From Eremomyces bilateralis CBS 781.70 (taxonomy: Eukaryota; Ascomycota; Dothideomycetes; Eremomycetales; Eremomycetaceae), in contig NW_022985081.1 in the NCBI RefSeq assembly GCF_010015585.1, positions 295,995-359,994 of the forward strand: DNA of 64,000 nt, written 5' to 3'. The notes beneath the pieces are model-generated. The model was not told where the DNA came from. It searched no databases and saw nothing but the letters and a program-made list of their open reading frames with translations. Shown in pieces: positions 1 to 11,682 of this stretch. Position numbers and translations under genes: made by a program. Numbering within the stretch: the stretch's first letter is position 1; each line of letters begins with the position of its first letter.

Positions 1-781
1 CTCCATTCGAACCCTGACATGCACCCCCTTGCCTTCGAGACTGTTCTTCCATGAGGTATAGAATTTCCCTAAATTCGGGAATACCACCATAGGCGGCATG
101 TTGCTCGCGACGCTTATTTCATCTGGTGGATACCACATCCCAAACGTTGGACTGGTACACAACCGCTCTAGTATCATCGATGGCACTTCGGGGGTATAGT
201 TCCCCGTCCCCAGAAAAAAACGCAATCATCGGCAACACCACCACGTTAGCAAATTCCGCCGAGAACCGAAATATCTTCAGAAGATATTTAATCGGCAGCA
301 GGGCAAACAACACCTCGAACGTCCGCACAGTCGACAACATTCTCCGGAACCGCTTAATCTCATTCTAGTGCTTCTCGAGCAGTTTAGTCGGATACACGTT
401 CGTCCAAAATCGGGTACCTTTACCAAAGGATACCTGCAGCTCCACGGGATGAGCTTGATAACCTTGCTGCGCAAACATGGTCATGGTGTGGTGAAAGATG
501 TAGCTTCCGCCTTTGACGCCTTGGTTGATCCAGCTCGCGTGGAATTTTTCCTTGTTGATGGGGATAGAAAAGGCTTGGCCGCCGCAGTAGTCTTGCGCTT
601 CGACCAAAGTCACGTCGAACTTGTCCGGATGCTCAGCCAAGTGGTGAGCGCATGACATCCCTTAGATACCTTAGAACAGGGGTTGGGTCGGATCCTGTTG
701 GTTAGACTTACTTGCAGCTCCAGCACCAACTACAAGCACTCTTTTCTTGGACCCAGCTAGGCGGCGGGTGCTGTCTGGCAT
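1..781 (-). pseudogene. FAD/NAD(P)-binding amine-oxidase-like protein, disabled, 5' part only
   Basis: The N-terminal part of a flavin-dependent oxidoreductase runs off the left edge. Exon 1 (781-712) encodes a start and a Rossmann loop, VLVVGAGAA. A 51-nt GTAAGT..AG intron (711-661) leads to exon 2, which reads MSCAHHLAEHP and VTLVEAQDYCGGQ, the usual dinucleotide-binding and FAD-contact region of the NAD(P)-binding Rossmann-like/amine oxidase families. The frame then meets an in-frame TAG at 367-365 (after KLLEKH); the same frame continues with convincing family sequence beyond it. Near 120-145 the reading shifts to another frame, which carries PPDEISVASNMPP. So I see one nonsense codon and one frameshift in about 660 nt. 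CAG to TAG would fit a RIP-type C-to-T change, but one site proves nothing, and an assembly error is the alternative. Substrate unknown. Confidence 0.7.
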
Positions 782-1534
782 TGTGATTGGACTTGGAAAT
801 CGTTATTCTGATGTGAGGGACAGATGTGACATATATCGATGAAAATACAAACGACAATGGTGGGGGATGCATTCATGGGCTAGCCAATTCTTCAATGAAC
901 ATAGAATTTGGGACAGACTTTAAAGATATCATCGATACGATAACGTAAAGTAAGTATAAGGACGCTGATATGCATTGCAGAGGGGCTGATACCTATGCAT
1001 CGCACGCAGGTCACAGCCTCTGCGAATTCATTGCGATCCTTTTCTGGTAAGCCTGCATCATCGAGGTCTCCACGAATCATGATCGCGAATCCGATCCGGG
1101 ATAGGATTCGACCATACCACAATAGGAATAGCGTATAACAAAGTGCCTGAGGCCATGGGGCAGAAACTCACCTACCTCCGCTAGTTACTCAGCGGCAATC
1201 CATATTTGGTAGCAAATATATTCCATACTCAGGATTGACAGCAATTGATTGCTCTCACGCACAATAGCCTTGACTCCAGGAGGTTATTGAACCAGAACAC
1301 AAAAGGAAGGTGGTAAGAAATGATCGTCACCCGGATTCGGAAATCATTTATGCCGATGTGACACGTACTCACCTGACCAGGCGCATTGGGAGGGGTCACC
1401 TCGTATTCTGCGCCATAAAAGAGGACGCGACGGACGCGTTTGGGGAGCAATACCATCTCTCCTCGCCATCCCCTCATTCTCCCGCCACTCTCTCACACAT
1501 TAGTTGGCTTGATAAAAGTTATAACACATTCAAA
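782..1534. other. Intergenic, divergent promoter region
   Basis: This lies between the disabled oxidoreductase and the GFA-domain gene, which are transcribed away from each other. The open frame that runs upstream of the GFA start (1310-1534) has no domain content and looks like leader sequence. I see no RNA gene or repeat. Confidence 0.5.
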
Positions 1535-2176
1535 ATGTCTTATCTCCCTGCTGAAGCCTTGGAACTCCATGGAGGCTGCTTCTGCTCCAAAATCCGCTAT
1601 ACCATCTCTCTCCCTTCCCGAGATGAGCGGCCCCTCATCCCAGGCGCCGTCCCAATACCGGTTGACGGGTCGGAGGAGTCTCCACCAGCGCGGTTCCCGT
1701 ACATGGACATTGATCACTGCTCAGATTGCCGTCGTGCTTGCGGTTCCATTGTCCAAGCATGGATCATCATTCCCCACGCATGGGTCAAGTGGCAGCTGGA
1801 GCAGAAGGACGGGAAGGGCAAGATAGACGTGGAAACAGGCGATGTTGTGCTGCCGTCAGACGAGCTGAAGACGAAGACGTTTATTGGCCATTTCAACTCC
1901 TCGGAAGATGTTCAGCGAGCATTCTGCTCCTTTTGCGGCACGCCTTTGACGTTCTGCTATACTGGGCCTCGCACCGGCTGGACGCTGGGCCCAATGGTCG
2001 ACATTGGCATGGGTTCATTGGACACGGAGAGTCTCGAGAAGGAGGGGGTGAGAGTTGATAGGCATGGTTGGTGGGATGACGGGGTTTCATGGGTGAAGGA
2101 CTTGCTGCGCCATGGCGATGGAGGGAAGATGTTGAGGCATCCAACTGGGAGCACGAAGACAATTGTGAAAGATTGA
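1535..2176 (+). CDS. GFA/CENP-V domain protein (Mss4-like zinc fold)
   Basis: A 213-residue single-exon protein. It shows the zinc-ligand pattern of the glutathione-dependent formaldehyde-activating enzyme (GFA)/CENP-V family: GGCFCSKIRY (Cys15, Cys17), HCSDCRRACGS (Cys62, Cys65, Cys69) and FCSFCGTPL (Cys131, Cys134). The ATG at 1535 is chosen because the domain begins about ten residues later and the context is AAAATG; the open frame extends upstream but has no family content. Most fungal members have no proven substrate, and glutathione or small thiol-adduct chemistry is only a family-level expectation. No signal peptide or membrane segment is evident, so it is probably cytosolic. The neighbours do not suggest a pathway. 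Confidence 0.85.
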   Translation: MSYLPAEALELHGGCFCSKIRYTISLPSRDERPLIPGAVPIPVDGSEESPPARFPYMDIDHCSDCRRACGSIVQAWIIIPHAWVKWQLEQKDGKGKIDVETGDVVLPSDELKTKTFIGHFNSSEDVQRAFCSFCGTPLTFCYTGPRTGWTLGPMVDIGMGSLDTESLEKEGVRVDRHGWWDDGVSWVKDLLRHGDGGKMLRHPTGSTKTIVKD

Positions 2177-2521
2177 GACATACTCAAAAGATTGGCCGCA
2201 CGGGTACGATAACGAATCTCTTTATCCAGTTTAACGGCAATAATGAGCTCAAGGATTTTGAATGTTAAGTCGACTGATATAAAGACATTATCAACGATGG
2301 CGATCTCAAAGTTGAGAAAGGAATGAAGGATGATCAATTGATGATGTCGCGTGGGTGGTTCGTAATCACCAGGTGACGCTAGCCCGTATCCAGTCTGGAC
2401 ATTTGATAGACCGCAAGCTTCATGCTTCTCTGACAGTCTGACTGCATCTCCATTATAGAGTCTCCGGTTGCCTTAGGCTCTCATTTGAAGGCCATTAATA
2501 ACCTTCACACTCCTATCAAAA

Positions 2522-4522
2522 ATGCGTCATGGCTCGATAGCGATGTCCCTCGCCTATCGTGTCTTCCGAAGGCCGATCCTCTCCCACCTCTGCCCTCATT
2601 CCACACCGACCCGTGTCAATCAACCGTCGAATATCCGCCGACTCCAGACGGCACGATTCTCCCCCTTCGTACCTCCCGATCCATCAAAGCTCCCCAAAGC
2701 TAAGAAACCCCGGAAATGGGTGCAACGCTTCGTACGCTTCGGCGTATACAGCTCCGTCTTCTCCGTCACCCTCTACCTCGTCGACACCAACTTCAATGAC
2801 TCCTGCATCGTACGCAGCTTACGGACATTCTACACCGGGCTCCTGATCGGATTTGACTATAAGATAAATTTTCGGGAAAACCCACCGCTCGCAAAGTCGA
2901 TTGTGCATCTCCACAACCGGAACGCCCACCGCGTGTTCAACCTGCTGCGGGAGAATGGCGGACTATACCTGAAGATCGGCCAGGCGATCGCGATGCAGAG
3001 CGCGATTTTGCCGCCGGAGTTCCAGAAAATGTTTGCCCGCATGTTCGACGATGCGCCGCAGAACGAATGGAAGGACGTGGAGAAGGTGATCCGGGAGGAG
3101 TTCGGGAAAAGCGTGGAGGAGGTGTTTGGGGTGAGCTTCACGGGAGAACCGGGAAAGGGGGTCATGGAAAAGACAGCGAGAGCCAGTGCAAGTGTTGCGC
3201 AGGTGCATTGGGCTAGATTACCGGATGGACGCGAGGTGGCCATCAAAGTGCAGAAGAAGGAGATCGCACGACAAACATCATGGGATTTATGGGCGTTCAA
3301 GGTGGTGGCGAGGGCCTATTCTTACTGGTTCGATCTGCCAGTGTATACCCTTGTGCCATATATCAGCGAGCGATTACAACTGGAGACGGACTTCGTTAAC
3401 GAGGCGAACAATTCGGACGAGATGAAAAAGTACGTCAATGGCGAACGGAGACTGCGAGGGAAAGTTTACATCCCAGAGATCTACCGCGAGTTTAGTTCGA
3501 GACGAGTCATGACAGCGGAATGGATTGAAGGGGTACGATTATGGGATAAGGACGCGATCACCAAGCCGTGGTACGGTGGGCATGGCAATGGTTCTCCAGG
3601 CGCCGGTGCGACTCCTTTGAATCCACCTAAGCCGACCTCGAGAAGATCCAGATCAAGTCAAGAGATCTCATCCGGCGCCTTCATAAAACCCGAGCGCGAC
3701 GAATGGAGAGGACGCACAGGCAAAGGAGGCCTTGGCGTTAGTCTCGACTCGGTCATGACCATCATGATTGACCTCTTCAGCGCGCAGATGTTCCTCTGGG
3801 GCCTCCTGCACTGCGACCCTCATCCGGGTAACATTTTCATTCGACGACTCCCATCCGGGAAACCCGAGCTAGTGCTGATTGACCACGGTCTCTACATCCA
3901 CATGAAGCCAAAGTTTCGACACCAGTACTCGCGGTTCTGGAAAGCATTGATCCAGTTCGACAACGAGACGCTGAAGGAGGTTGTGACTGCGTGGGGGGTG
4001 GGGAATCCGGATATATTTGCGAGCGCGACCTTGATGCGTCCATACACGGGTGGCAACCAATCGACGATGCGGTCCCTCCGCGAGGATGCGGCCGACGGCA
4101 AGACGGAGCAGCAGCGGGCGTACGAGATGCAGATGAAGATGCGGCATAATGTCAAAGATATATTGGGCAACGAGGATCAGTGGCCGAAGGAGCTGATCTT
4201 CATCGGGCGGAACCTTCGGATCGTCCAGGGGAATAATCAGTACCTGGGCAGCCCGGTCAACCGCATCAAGATCACCGGCCTGTGGGCCAGTCGCGCCCTG
4301 GCTGATGACCCGCACCTGAAGCTGTCCGAGCGGGTTCGGAATCTAGGGAGCCACATGGTGTTCAGATTGGTCTTGTTGGGGAGCGATATGGTTTGGTGGT
4401 GGTCGAGGATCAAGCAGTTGATGGGGAGAGGCAAGGGGATGGAGGATGACATGGAGGCGCAGATGCAGAAAATGGCGAGGCACCTTGGAGTGGAGCTGCA
4501 GCACGATGTTTTTGAGGGATAG
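2522..4522 (+). CDS. Mitochondrial ABC1/ADCK-family atypical kinase (Mcp2/Cqd2-like)
   Basis: A 666-residue single-exon protein. The Arg-rich N-terminus, without acidic residues for the first 45 positions or so, fits a mitochondrial presequence, and a hydrophobic stretch near residues 72-85 may anchor it to the inner membrane. ABC1 hallmarks appear in order: KIGQAIAMQ (the KxGQ motif), ARASASVAQVHWA (Ala-rich loop replacing the P-loop), VAIKVQ (VAIK lysine), ETDFVNEANNS, HCDPHPGNIF (catalytic loop) and VLIDHGLY (metal-binding DFG equivalent). Order and spacing best match the ADCK1/Mcp2 (yeast YLR253W, Cqd2) branch, linked to mitochondrial lipid and coenzyme Q distribution. A low-complexity Gly/Pro/Ser insert lies at about residues 350-395, between the N- and C-lobe motifs. 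A second ATG at 2546 is an alternative start. Confidence 0.88.
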   Translation: MRHGSIAMSLAYRVFRRPILSHLCPHSTPTRVNQPSNIRRLQTARFSPFVPPDPSKLPKAKKPRKWVQRFVRFGVYSSVFSVTLYLVDTNFNDSCIVRSLRTFYTGLLIGFDYKINFRENPPLAKSIVHLHNRNAHRVFNLLRENGGLYLKIGQAIAMQSAILPPEFQKMFARMFDDAPQNEWKDVEKVIREEFGKSVEEVFGVSFTGEPGKGVMEKTARASASVAQVHWARLPDGREVAIKVQKKEIARQTSWDLWAFKVVARAYSYWFDLPVYTLVPYISERLQLETDFVNEANNSDEMKKYVNGERRLRGKVYIPEIYREFSSRRVMTAEWIEGVRLWDKDAITKPWYGGHGNGSPGAGATPLNPPKPTSRRSRSSQEISSGAFIKPERDEWRGRTGKGGLGVSLDSVMTIMIDLFSAQMFLWGLLHCDPHPGNIFIRRLPSGKPELVLIDHGLYIHMKPKFRHQYSRFWKALIQFDNETLKEVVTAWGVGNPDIFASATLMRPYTGGNQSTMRSLREDAADGKTEQQRAYEMQMKMRHNVKDILGNEDQWPKELIFIGRNLRIVQGNNQYLGSPVNRIKITGLWASRALADDPHLKLSERVRNLGSHMVFRLVLLGSDMVWWWSRIKQLMGRGKGMEDDMEAQMQKMARHLGVELQHDVFEG

Positions 4523-7500
4523 AGTGGCGTGGGACGCACTGTTTGCATTGGCACGAGGGGATGGCATTTCAGCGTTAGTTGCAGAGTGGTCTTGACGGAA
4601 TAGACTTCACTATAGAGGAGGATCTATTGTTCGATTATGAATCCACCCTCCCTTCATATAAGGAATAGAGTTGTATAGTAGTATCCCAACTTAGATTTAC
4701 GGAGAAAATCAGACTACATCCCTTACCTGAAAGTCTACCGACGGGAGCACTTTTGTCGAGCAGTAAGGGCCCAACGTGATAGATTGTTCGATGCAGGAAT
4801 ACCTATGACATGCTATCCGACTCTCATTTACCTCGAGAGCTACAGTAAGTAGCAAGTACCCTTTCAGGCATTTAAAGAATGATAACGAATTTTATATTCT
4901 ATACGTTGCCACCTACACATACGCGGCGCTCCTTTCGTTTTTTCCGTTCGATTTCGATATACCGACGCTCCCTTGCCTGGGAAACCCACCCGAAGACATC
5001 CTTTTCTTTTGCGTCCTCTGGCCAGTCCGCCAGTCACCCCCTTCTCGGTATAGCGGGAGCATCTCCATTCTTGCACGTCTCAACCACCGCTCTTGCAGCT
5101 ACTACATGGCCACTGACTTCTCCAAAGAACGCATCGAAGACACCCCTATGGCCTTCGACTTGATGACCCCTAACCCGCACTGCGTAGCCATTTCGGAAAG
5201 AGAACTTCAAATTATGGCCGGATTGCATGGACAGCATCAGCTATACTGGTTTAGGAGGCACGGCACCGACGTATCGTAGAGAATAAAGAGATTCCGTCGT
5301 CGGCAGAATCAAGTGATGTCGACGCGTTGGACCCAATTTCCGACGCGGTGTCACCTGCCCATGGCTTTTGCTTCATCACCTGGCATTCCAGTTCAGTTAT
5401 TAGCATCAATCATCAGAATAGCAATAATGAACAGGCGTTGCTTGGACGCTGTTACTTATTGTGTTTCCTCCTTTTCCAACGACGGGAACGGACCAGCAGA
5501 GTAAATTTGAATCGGCACCAGAAATGAGACAACAAACGGCGATATTTAGAACACCTCCTGTCTGCTGACAGATACAGAAGCAATTCGCGCGGGGATATTG
5601 TCCCGCTGTGTCATTATCCCGTTTCTGGGTTCTGGCTTGTCCGGTAATACGTGATCCGTGATGCGAACTATTCACATAGAAATACACGTACTATTGCCGC
5701 TTCCAACCTCACCAATGTCGATCGTCACAGCTGATTCTGATTGTTCAGATGCAATGCAATTAGTATCACCTGGCTCGATCTATTCGAGGCGACTGTGGAT
5801 TTGTTACCAGTTCTTCCGCCGGAAACAAACGTCAGTAATACCTACTCCCTATCAGCCGAACCTCCATGCTCGAAGTTTGATGTCCGTTTATCGGCTCGCT
5901 TCGGCTGCATTGTTATCGCCAAGGCACCGCCTGCCAGTTGACTCGGAGTGAGTAATCATTCCGAAGATGGAAGGTCCAATGAACAACACATCAAATGTTG
6001 AGCCTGCTTACAGACGGCGTCAGTCTGCTGCATTCGCGGATATTGAGAAGTTCCAGGTTTCCAGCTCTTTGCAAGTCCTCCTTGCGTCGTGTTGGACTGT
6101 TTGTTAGGTCGGACTAGGCCATGAATCATGATACTACTGGATAGGTACTTGGAAGGAAAAGAACCCTTCTAGAAGGTCGCTCCCCTAGATCTCCATGCCG
6201 CATCTTGAATCCTTAGTCCTTAATGCTTGGACCTTGACATACTGTGTAAGACTGTACTAAGACATAAGACGTTACAGGGGCCGAAGCCCGAAAGACGAAA
6301 CAGGATCTTCATGTGGTTCGATTTTGTGGACTGTGGCTTACTACGTACAAGGCTACAAGGGCCTGTTGGTTGAGTGTTGACGTACTCCGTAGAGGGGAAT
6401 TCCTACTATCAATCTTCACTCGGCGACTCTCCAGTCCCTCGTCCAGCCTTTGCATACACTCCAACTTCGGGCTTTCAAAGTGCGGTTGTTTGACCTCTTG
6501 GTCACTACAGGTACCTTCCGTCTGTCACTTTGTCCTGCGTTTCTCGGCCAACTGCAGCCAACCAAAGAACTGCAGCGGAGTTCCCGTTGGTGTCCAGTGA
6601 TCGGCCAAAGGGATGAGGGAGGGTGCAGGCCGCAGGGGCGCCTTGTCCTTACCTGAGTTCCCAATATTTGTACTCCAAGATACGCCCTTCCGACCAGGGC
6701 TCGCATATTACTATCCACCTTCTTCATCCTTCAATTGGTCCTCTCACGCCCCGTCGCATACAATATCATCGTGGTGCATCCTGGAAACTAGACAGGTAAA
6801 AGGTGATGTGCTAAGAGCCTGAGTGGCTCGTTGATGCTCACCACTGGGCTACCCAGTGGCCAATGGTATTGGAGATGGTCTGTGTTGCCACACCTTGCAT
6901 GCGGCCTTGCGCAGTTCCCTTCTGACAATCTGGAAATAGAATCCGAATGGACCTGCGATTATGGTGACTGAACAGGCGAACAAGAGAGCAGAAGCCGATC
7001 GCTGGCATGTTTGACAAGTCACGAGAGCGTCAAGGGTGGACCTAGAAGATGCCAAACGAGACAGTTCGAAGCCCATGAACGTGGTTTCATAACCTACTTT
7101 ACCTTTGATGAGAGACTACGACGTACAGGGGACGCGCCGCCTCTTCGGGTTTGAAGATCGTCGAAAGACCACATTCTGTCGTTCTCCGGCCCAAAGCTCC
7201 AAGCCTCCAATAGGAGTTCATAAAATTCCGGCTTAAAAAACAGTCTAATGTGGTACCGGGTACGAAGTACGAACAATGAGTTGATACGGTCCCGTGAGCG
7301 GAGTAAATCCGACAGTCCACTCGTCCCTCACATCCAGCTGCTTCTCTCATATTTCCTCGGGCGTGTTGCCGTGGCTTCGTATAACCACGACGCCCCTCTC
7401 GCCACCGGAATTCGCAGACTGCAGCCTCCCGTTACTATCCCGTACATCGGGACATGTCTACATGGACATGGGCTGAGGACACCAAACGCTTGTTCGCCCC

Positions 7501-8527
7501 TCACGGGCTCTGACTTCTTACCCCACTTGTGCTGTCTGACGGGCATGAGAGATTGATGATACACCTGCATGTCGGATTTCCTTGCTTGCTTTCACTGTCC
7601 ATCCTTCCAATATCCATCCTTCCACGGACCATCCGTCATCCATGCCTGCTGCTTCTAGATCCAGTCCTACTGGGTAAGGCTGCGTGTGCATGGATGATGC
7701 CCGTCCGAGACCAGCCCTTGGCTGCACCATCTAAATCGTTCTTTACCATGCTCTCCATGTGTAAGACCCAGGTTTCGGTCTGATGGCGTGGTCTTAAAGA
7801 CTTCCCATCTACCTTTCTGTCTCTAGGGCTCATATGGCCGCCACACTTGAATCCTGAATCCATGTTCCTGGCATCTCTTAAACCAACTGAGTTCAGTCGA
7901 TCCTTCTCAAACACTTCTAGCCTCTAGGTCAATCCATGATTGCATGTCTTAGCCTGGTCTTATTCTTATTTCTATCCAGTCGTCAGTCAGATCACCTCTA
8001 GATGCTCGTGGATTTCTATGGCTCTGGTTGGGTTTTAGCTTTCTAATTAATGGTGCCTTCCCTGCATGCGCCGCTCGCGTACCATCATACCTACTCGTCA
8101 TCAACGCCATCGTTATCCTATTGTCAATCTATACGGAATATCTCTCGCTGCCAAGAGCCTCCGCTGTATATCTCTTACATGCACGAGGACTCCTCCAGAC
8201 GCTGGGTAGATTGCTTCATCCAGTGGGGGTCGCTCCTATTTTCATTCTCTCCCAAGCCCACGCCTCTCTAAAATATAGTTTCGACACCAATACTCTCGCT
8301 GGCGAAGTGGTTTCTGGTATGGGGGTCCAGGCTTACGAAACTTGAGCGATAGCACACGGAGATACTTCTAAGCTTCCTTACCCTACTTCGGGTGGCTCGG
8401 TATCTTGTCCTTTCGATTCTTAAGCTCTGCCATGCATACCGACCTACACTCGCTGAGTATATACCCAACGGTCTAACGTCCTCGAGTTGCAAGTTCCCGA
8501 TGTTGGACGGCGAGGTTACTGCACATC
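4523..8527. other. 4-kb gene-poor region upstream of the GPCR gene
   Basis: I find no convincing gene here. Open frames are short and without domain content. Pyrimidine-rich stretches, especially at about 7300-8527, suggest promoter and a long 5' leader of the GPCR gene. A 57-codon ORF at 5106-5279 is listed separately. I recognise no transposon ends or tandem arrays. Confidence 0.5.
5106..5279 (+). CDS. Possible small ORF, 57 codons
   Basis: Begins MATDFSKERIEDTPMAF and ends RRHGTDVS. It follows about 200 nt of pyrimidine-rich sequence that could be a leader. No domain, signal peptide or membrane segment is recognisable. It may be a small protein gene, the remains of a longer gene, or chance. 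Confidence 0.15.
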   Translation: MATDFSKERIEDTPMAFDLMTPNPHCVAISERELQIMAGLHGQHQLYWFRRHGTDVS

Positions 8528-10052
8528 ATGGACTTAGCAGTGATAATAGAAGCTGAGAAGATCGCTGCTCACAAGCTGGAAACCTCGAGCTTGTCCCCAT
8601 TACCAGACGATCTACGGCGAGGCCTCATTGCCATAGCTTTCTTTGGATTCCTGTCCCTCATTGCGTCGCTTACGCTATTCGTAATCCTCACATATCGAAT
8701 CGTATCATGGCGGCGACAATCGAATCGACCAACATCACAATTCGTCCTTCTCATCTACAATCTCGTCATTGCCGACATCCAACAGAGCGTCTCCTTCATG
8801 CTCGCGGTGGTGTGGCTAGCAAGGAATGGCCTCGAGGTAGGCACGCGGACATGCTGGGCTCAAGCCTGGTTCGTCAGCGTAGGAGATCTCGCGAGCGGAG
8901 TGTGGTGTTTTGCAATCGGAGTGCACACGTTTGCATCTATATTGTTTAACTATCGCCTCAGCCCGGTGAAGTTCCATGCGTCCGTTTTAGCTGGGTGGGC
9001 ATTTGTGTATGGGTGCAATATTATTGTAGTGTCGATGCACCCGAACATATTTGTTCGAGCTGGTGCATGGGTAAGTTCTCCTGAGTAGGACGAGGTCACA
9101 GACGCTAATTGATTATTGGTGACAGTGCTGGGTGGATTCCAGATACGAGAGTATTCGTCTCTGGCTTCACTATTTCTGGATCTTTATCTTCGAATTCGGC
9201 ACCATCATCGTCTACGCCGCCATGTTCATCATCCTCCGCGCCCGGATTCGGTCTCAATCCCATCCCGACTTCGCAACCTCTGCATCTCTCAAGCATGCCA
9301 GTTCCGCCGCGAAACTGATGGTCGTCTATCCTATCGTCTATGTTGTCTGTACCCTTCCCCTTGCCTCCGCCCGTGTCGCCGCCATGGCCGGACACCGCCT
9401 CTCGATCGTCCATCTCTGCGTCGCAGGCGCCATGATCACCTCCAACGGATGGCTTGACGTTCTCCTCTACACCATGACTCGTCGAATCATGATCTTCAGC
9501 GACGAACCTCCCCCAGATACTCTTGGCATCGACACTTTCCAGGTCCCCTTTTGGAGCAATGGCGGCGCCGAAACGCGCTTCGGCACAACTACTGTCATCG
9601 AAGCCACCGGCCCCGGAGCCGCTGCTTTGCATTCTGGCAGTACCAGTCGAACGGGCTACCATCAACGCGGTAAAGGCTACACCCCTGGCTCCAGTAGGGG
9701 CCATTCCAGCAATGGCCGACATGGCCGACGACCCAGTGTAGCCAATGTCCTTGGCCTTGGAGGCGTCGACCGAAAAGGGAACAATAGCCGACAAAATTCA
9801 TCCCACGAGAGCACCGATGAGCTATGGGGCTCGTCAAAACCCTCGCTCTGTACCCTCGACCTAAGCACGGGTGTCCAGACACAGACGACAGTCGAAGTGA
9901 CGAGCGATCCGCTGCCGCTCGAGCTAGTCGAGTATGGCGGCTTCGAGGACTACTTGAGAAATGAGCGAGGGCATCGGAGACCAGGCGACGGCGCCGAGTC
10001 ACCGGAGGACGCCATGAATTTGAATTTCCAAACGAAGCCAGATGGGTACTAG
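8528..10052 (+). CDS. Seven-transmembrane GPCR, Git3/cAMP-receptor-like
   Basis: Two exons, 8528-9070 and 9126-10052, joined at Trp-Cys across a 55-nt intron (GTAAGT, branch GCTAAT, end ACAG), give 489 residues. Seven hydrophobic segments occur in the first 330 residues; the first is IAIAFFGFLSLIASLTLFVI and the second contains FVLLIYNLVIADIQQ, typical of fungal carbon/nutrient-sensing receptors of the Git3/GprC-D-E type. A Cys in the first outer loop (RTCWAQAWF) could form the conserved disulphide. The last 150 residues are a polar Gly/Ser-rich cytoplasmic tail, as expected for G-protein coupling and regulated turnover. The ligand cannot be told from sequence. The long upstream region suggests complex transcriptional or leader control. 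Confidence 0.8.
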
Positions 10053-11682
10053 AATGGTACTCGGCTTCGGTTTTTTCTTTTTTCGGTTTATATGAGTTGC
10101 ATACCTTGCACACAATACGGGACTAAGGGCACTGGAAGTGGGAGCGACTCCCTCGAATAGATGTTATTGTGCTCATCAAGCATATATGGATGGCGTTATC
10201 GTCGTGGGACCTATCCCTGGGTCAGAAACGGGCATGACAAAAACGATTTCCTTGGTGTTGACGACAGTTACTAGACTCATTGGGACACTGAAGGCGTTAC
10301 GTCCTGGCAGGGCAACGACTGTGCATATTTTCGGGCATTATCACTGGATGGGGACAGAGACGGGCTAGTCTCATTGTAAATGATATCGCACGACGCTTAT
10401 ACGTCACTGGAACTAATGGATTGGGTTCCAACTGTATAAATATTCATTCCCTCGTGCATCATCGTCAATCATACCATACAATATCCATAGCAATGCCTCT
10501 CGAAACCACACTTCCGTAACACTTGCATGTAGCGGAATTCCCAATCCTCGACTCGCAGCAGTACAAGATTAGTCCACATCCCACTCTCCTGCCAACGTTG
10601 TCAATATCACGACGCTCATCCTTCTCCTCTCCGACTTGTCCAATGGTCCCGCCCTCTTGCTCTCCCTCCTCGCTATTTCCAACAATGAATATCTCCCTCT
10701 CCCCTCAATTTCTCGCCTCCTCTTTCCTTCGAGCAGCTCCCCCAATACTCTCAGCCGCGGCTCGACTTGACGCGGGATCCCCGCTGGCGACACATCATCC
10801 GGTGCATGGAGGCGTCCACCGCCGAAGAATGGTCGGCGATGATCGAGCGGGGAGGACTTTGGGTCGGAAGAGAGGGGGCGGTCGAGAGATTTGGTGTCGA
10901 TCAGGGGGAGCAGTTCGGACAGCCCCAACCATTCGAGCTCTTCGCACTGGGAGCAGTGTTGGAGATCTTGTCGTTGTCGGTGTGGCATGAGGTCTATATC
11001 ATCTGGCATGGACATGTAGCCGCCCTGAGTCCTCGTTCATCAGCTGTGGGGGTTGGAGGCTGCTGAGGGGATGAGTCGCACCAGCATCATGTGTTCATCA
11101 CAGGCGTCGCCGAGCTGCTCGACATCGCGAGGGCAGTCCTCGTCGACCCAGAAACAGCACGGATACATTCCGTGAACTGTGATTACGGTCAAAGACCAGA
11201 AACTTGCGGAATACTTCGAGAGACTGGGTATAGCCGGAAAGGAGGTGCTCCGGCGTCCTTCCTTAGATAAGGCACTATATCAACGATGAAGCTTCTAATT
11301 GAATATGAATGTTATAACTAACTCTCGCGAATTGATAGATTGTAACACGCAATGCGAACTAGCTAAAGCAAGAAGAACAATAGAAGACAGAGACATGTGA
11401 AGAGCAATGTCAGGACGAAATTAATTGAATATCAGATAGAGGGAGGGGAAGGAGGCACGCTAACCCCTGATGGCAAGTGGGTATGCGGATCAGCCCTCAG
11501 ATGAGAGGCTTGACCAGTTGACGCAATTGTCGCACAGCGTTCTTTTCAACTTCATATTTGCACAATGCAGACATGTTGGCCAGGGCATTCAGTCCGCTGA
11601 GTTGTGTGCTTTAGATTGGTGACTATATATGCTCTAGATCCCCTGATCTACGGCTGTTTACTACAGTCGGTTGGTTACACTA
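10053..11682. other. Intergenic region with a possible gene relic
   Basis: No intact gene is seen. At about 10,570-11,066 two overlapping plus-strand frames carry protein-like stretches: one has ITTLILLLSDLSNGPALLLS, and the next has LDLTRDPRWRHIIRCMEAS running to a stop at 11,066. A third frame is open from about 11,070 to 11,260. Frame-hopping of this kind suggests a decayed gene, but I recognise no family. The rest (10,053-10,480 and 11,270-11,682) holds nothing I can name. Confidence 0.3.

Noticed and set aside
10138-10368. 76-codon ORF after the GPCR gene
   Set aside because: No domain, no splice continuation, composition like flanking non-coding sequence.
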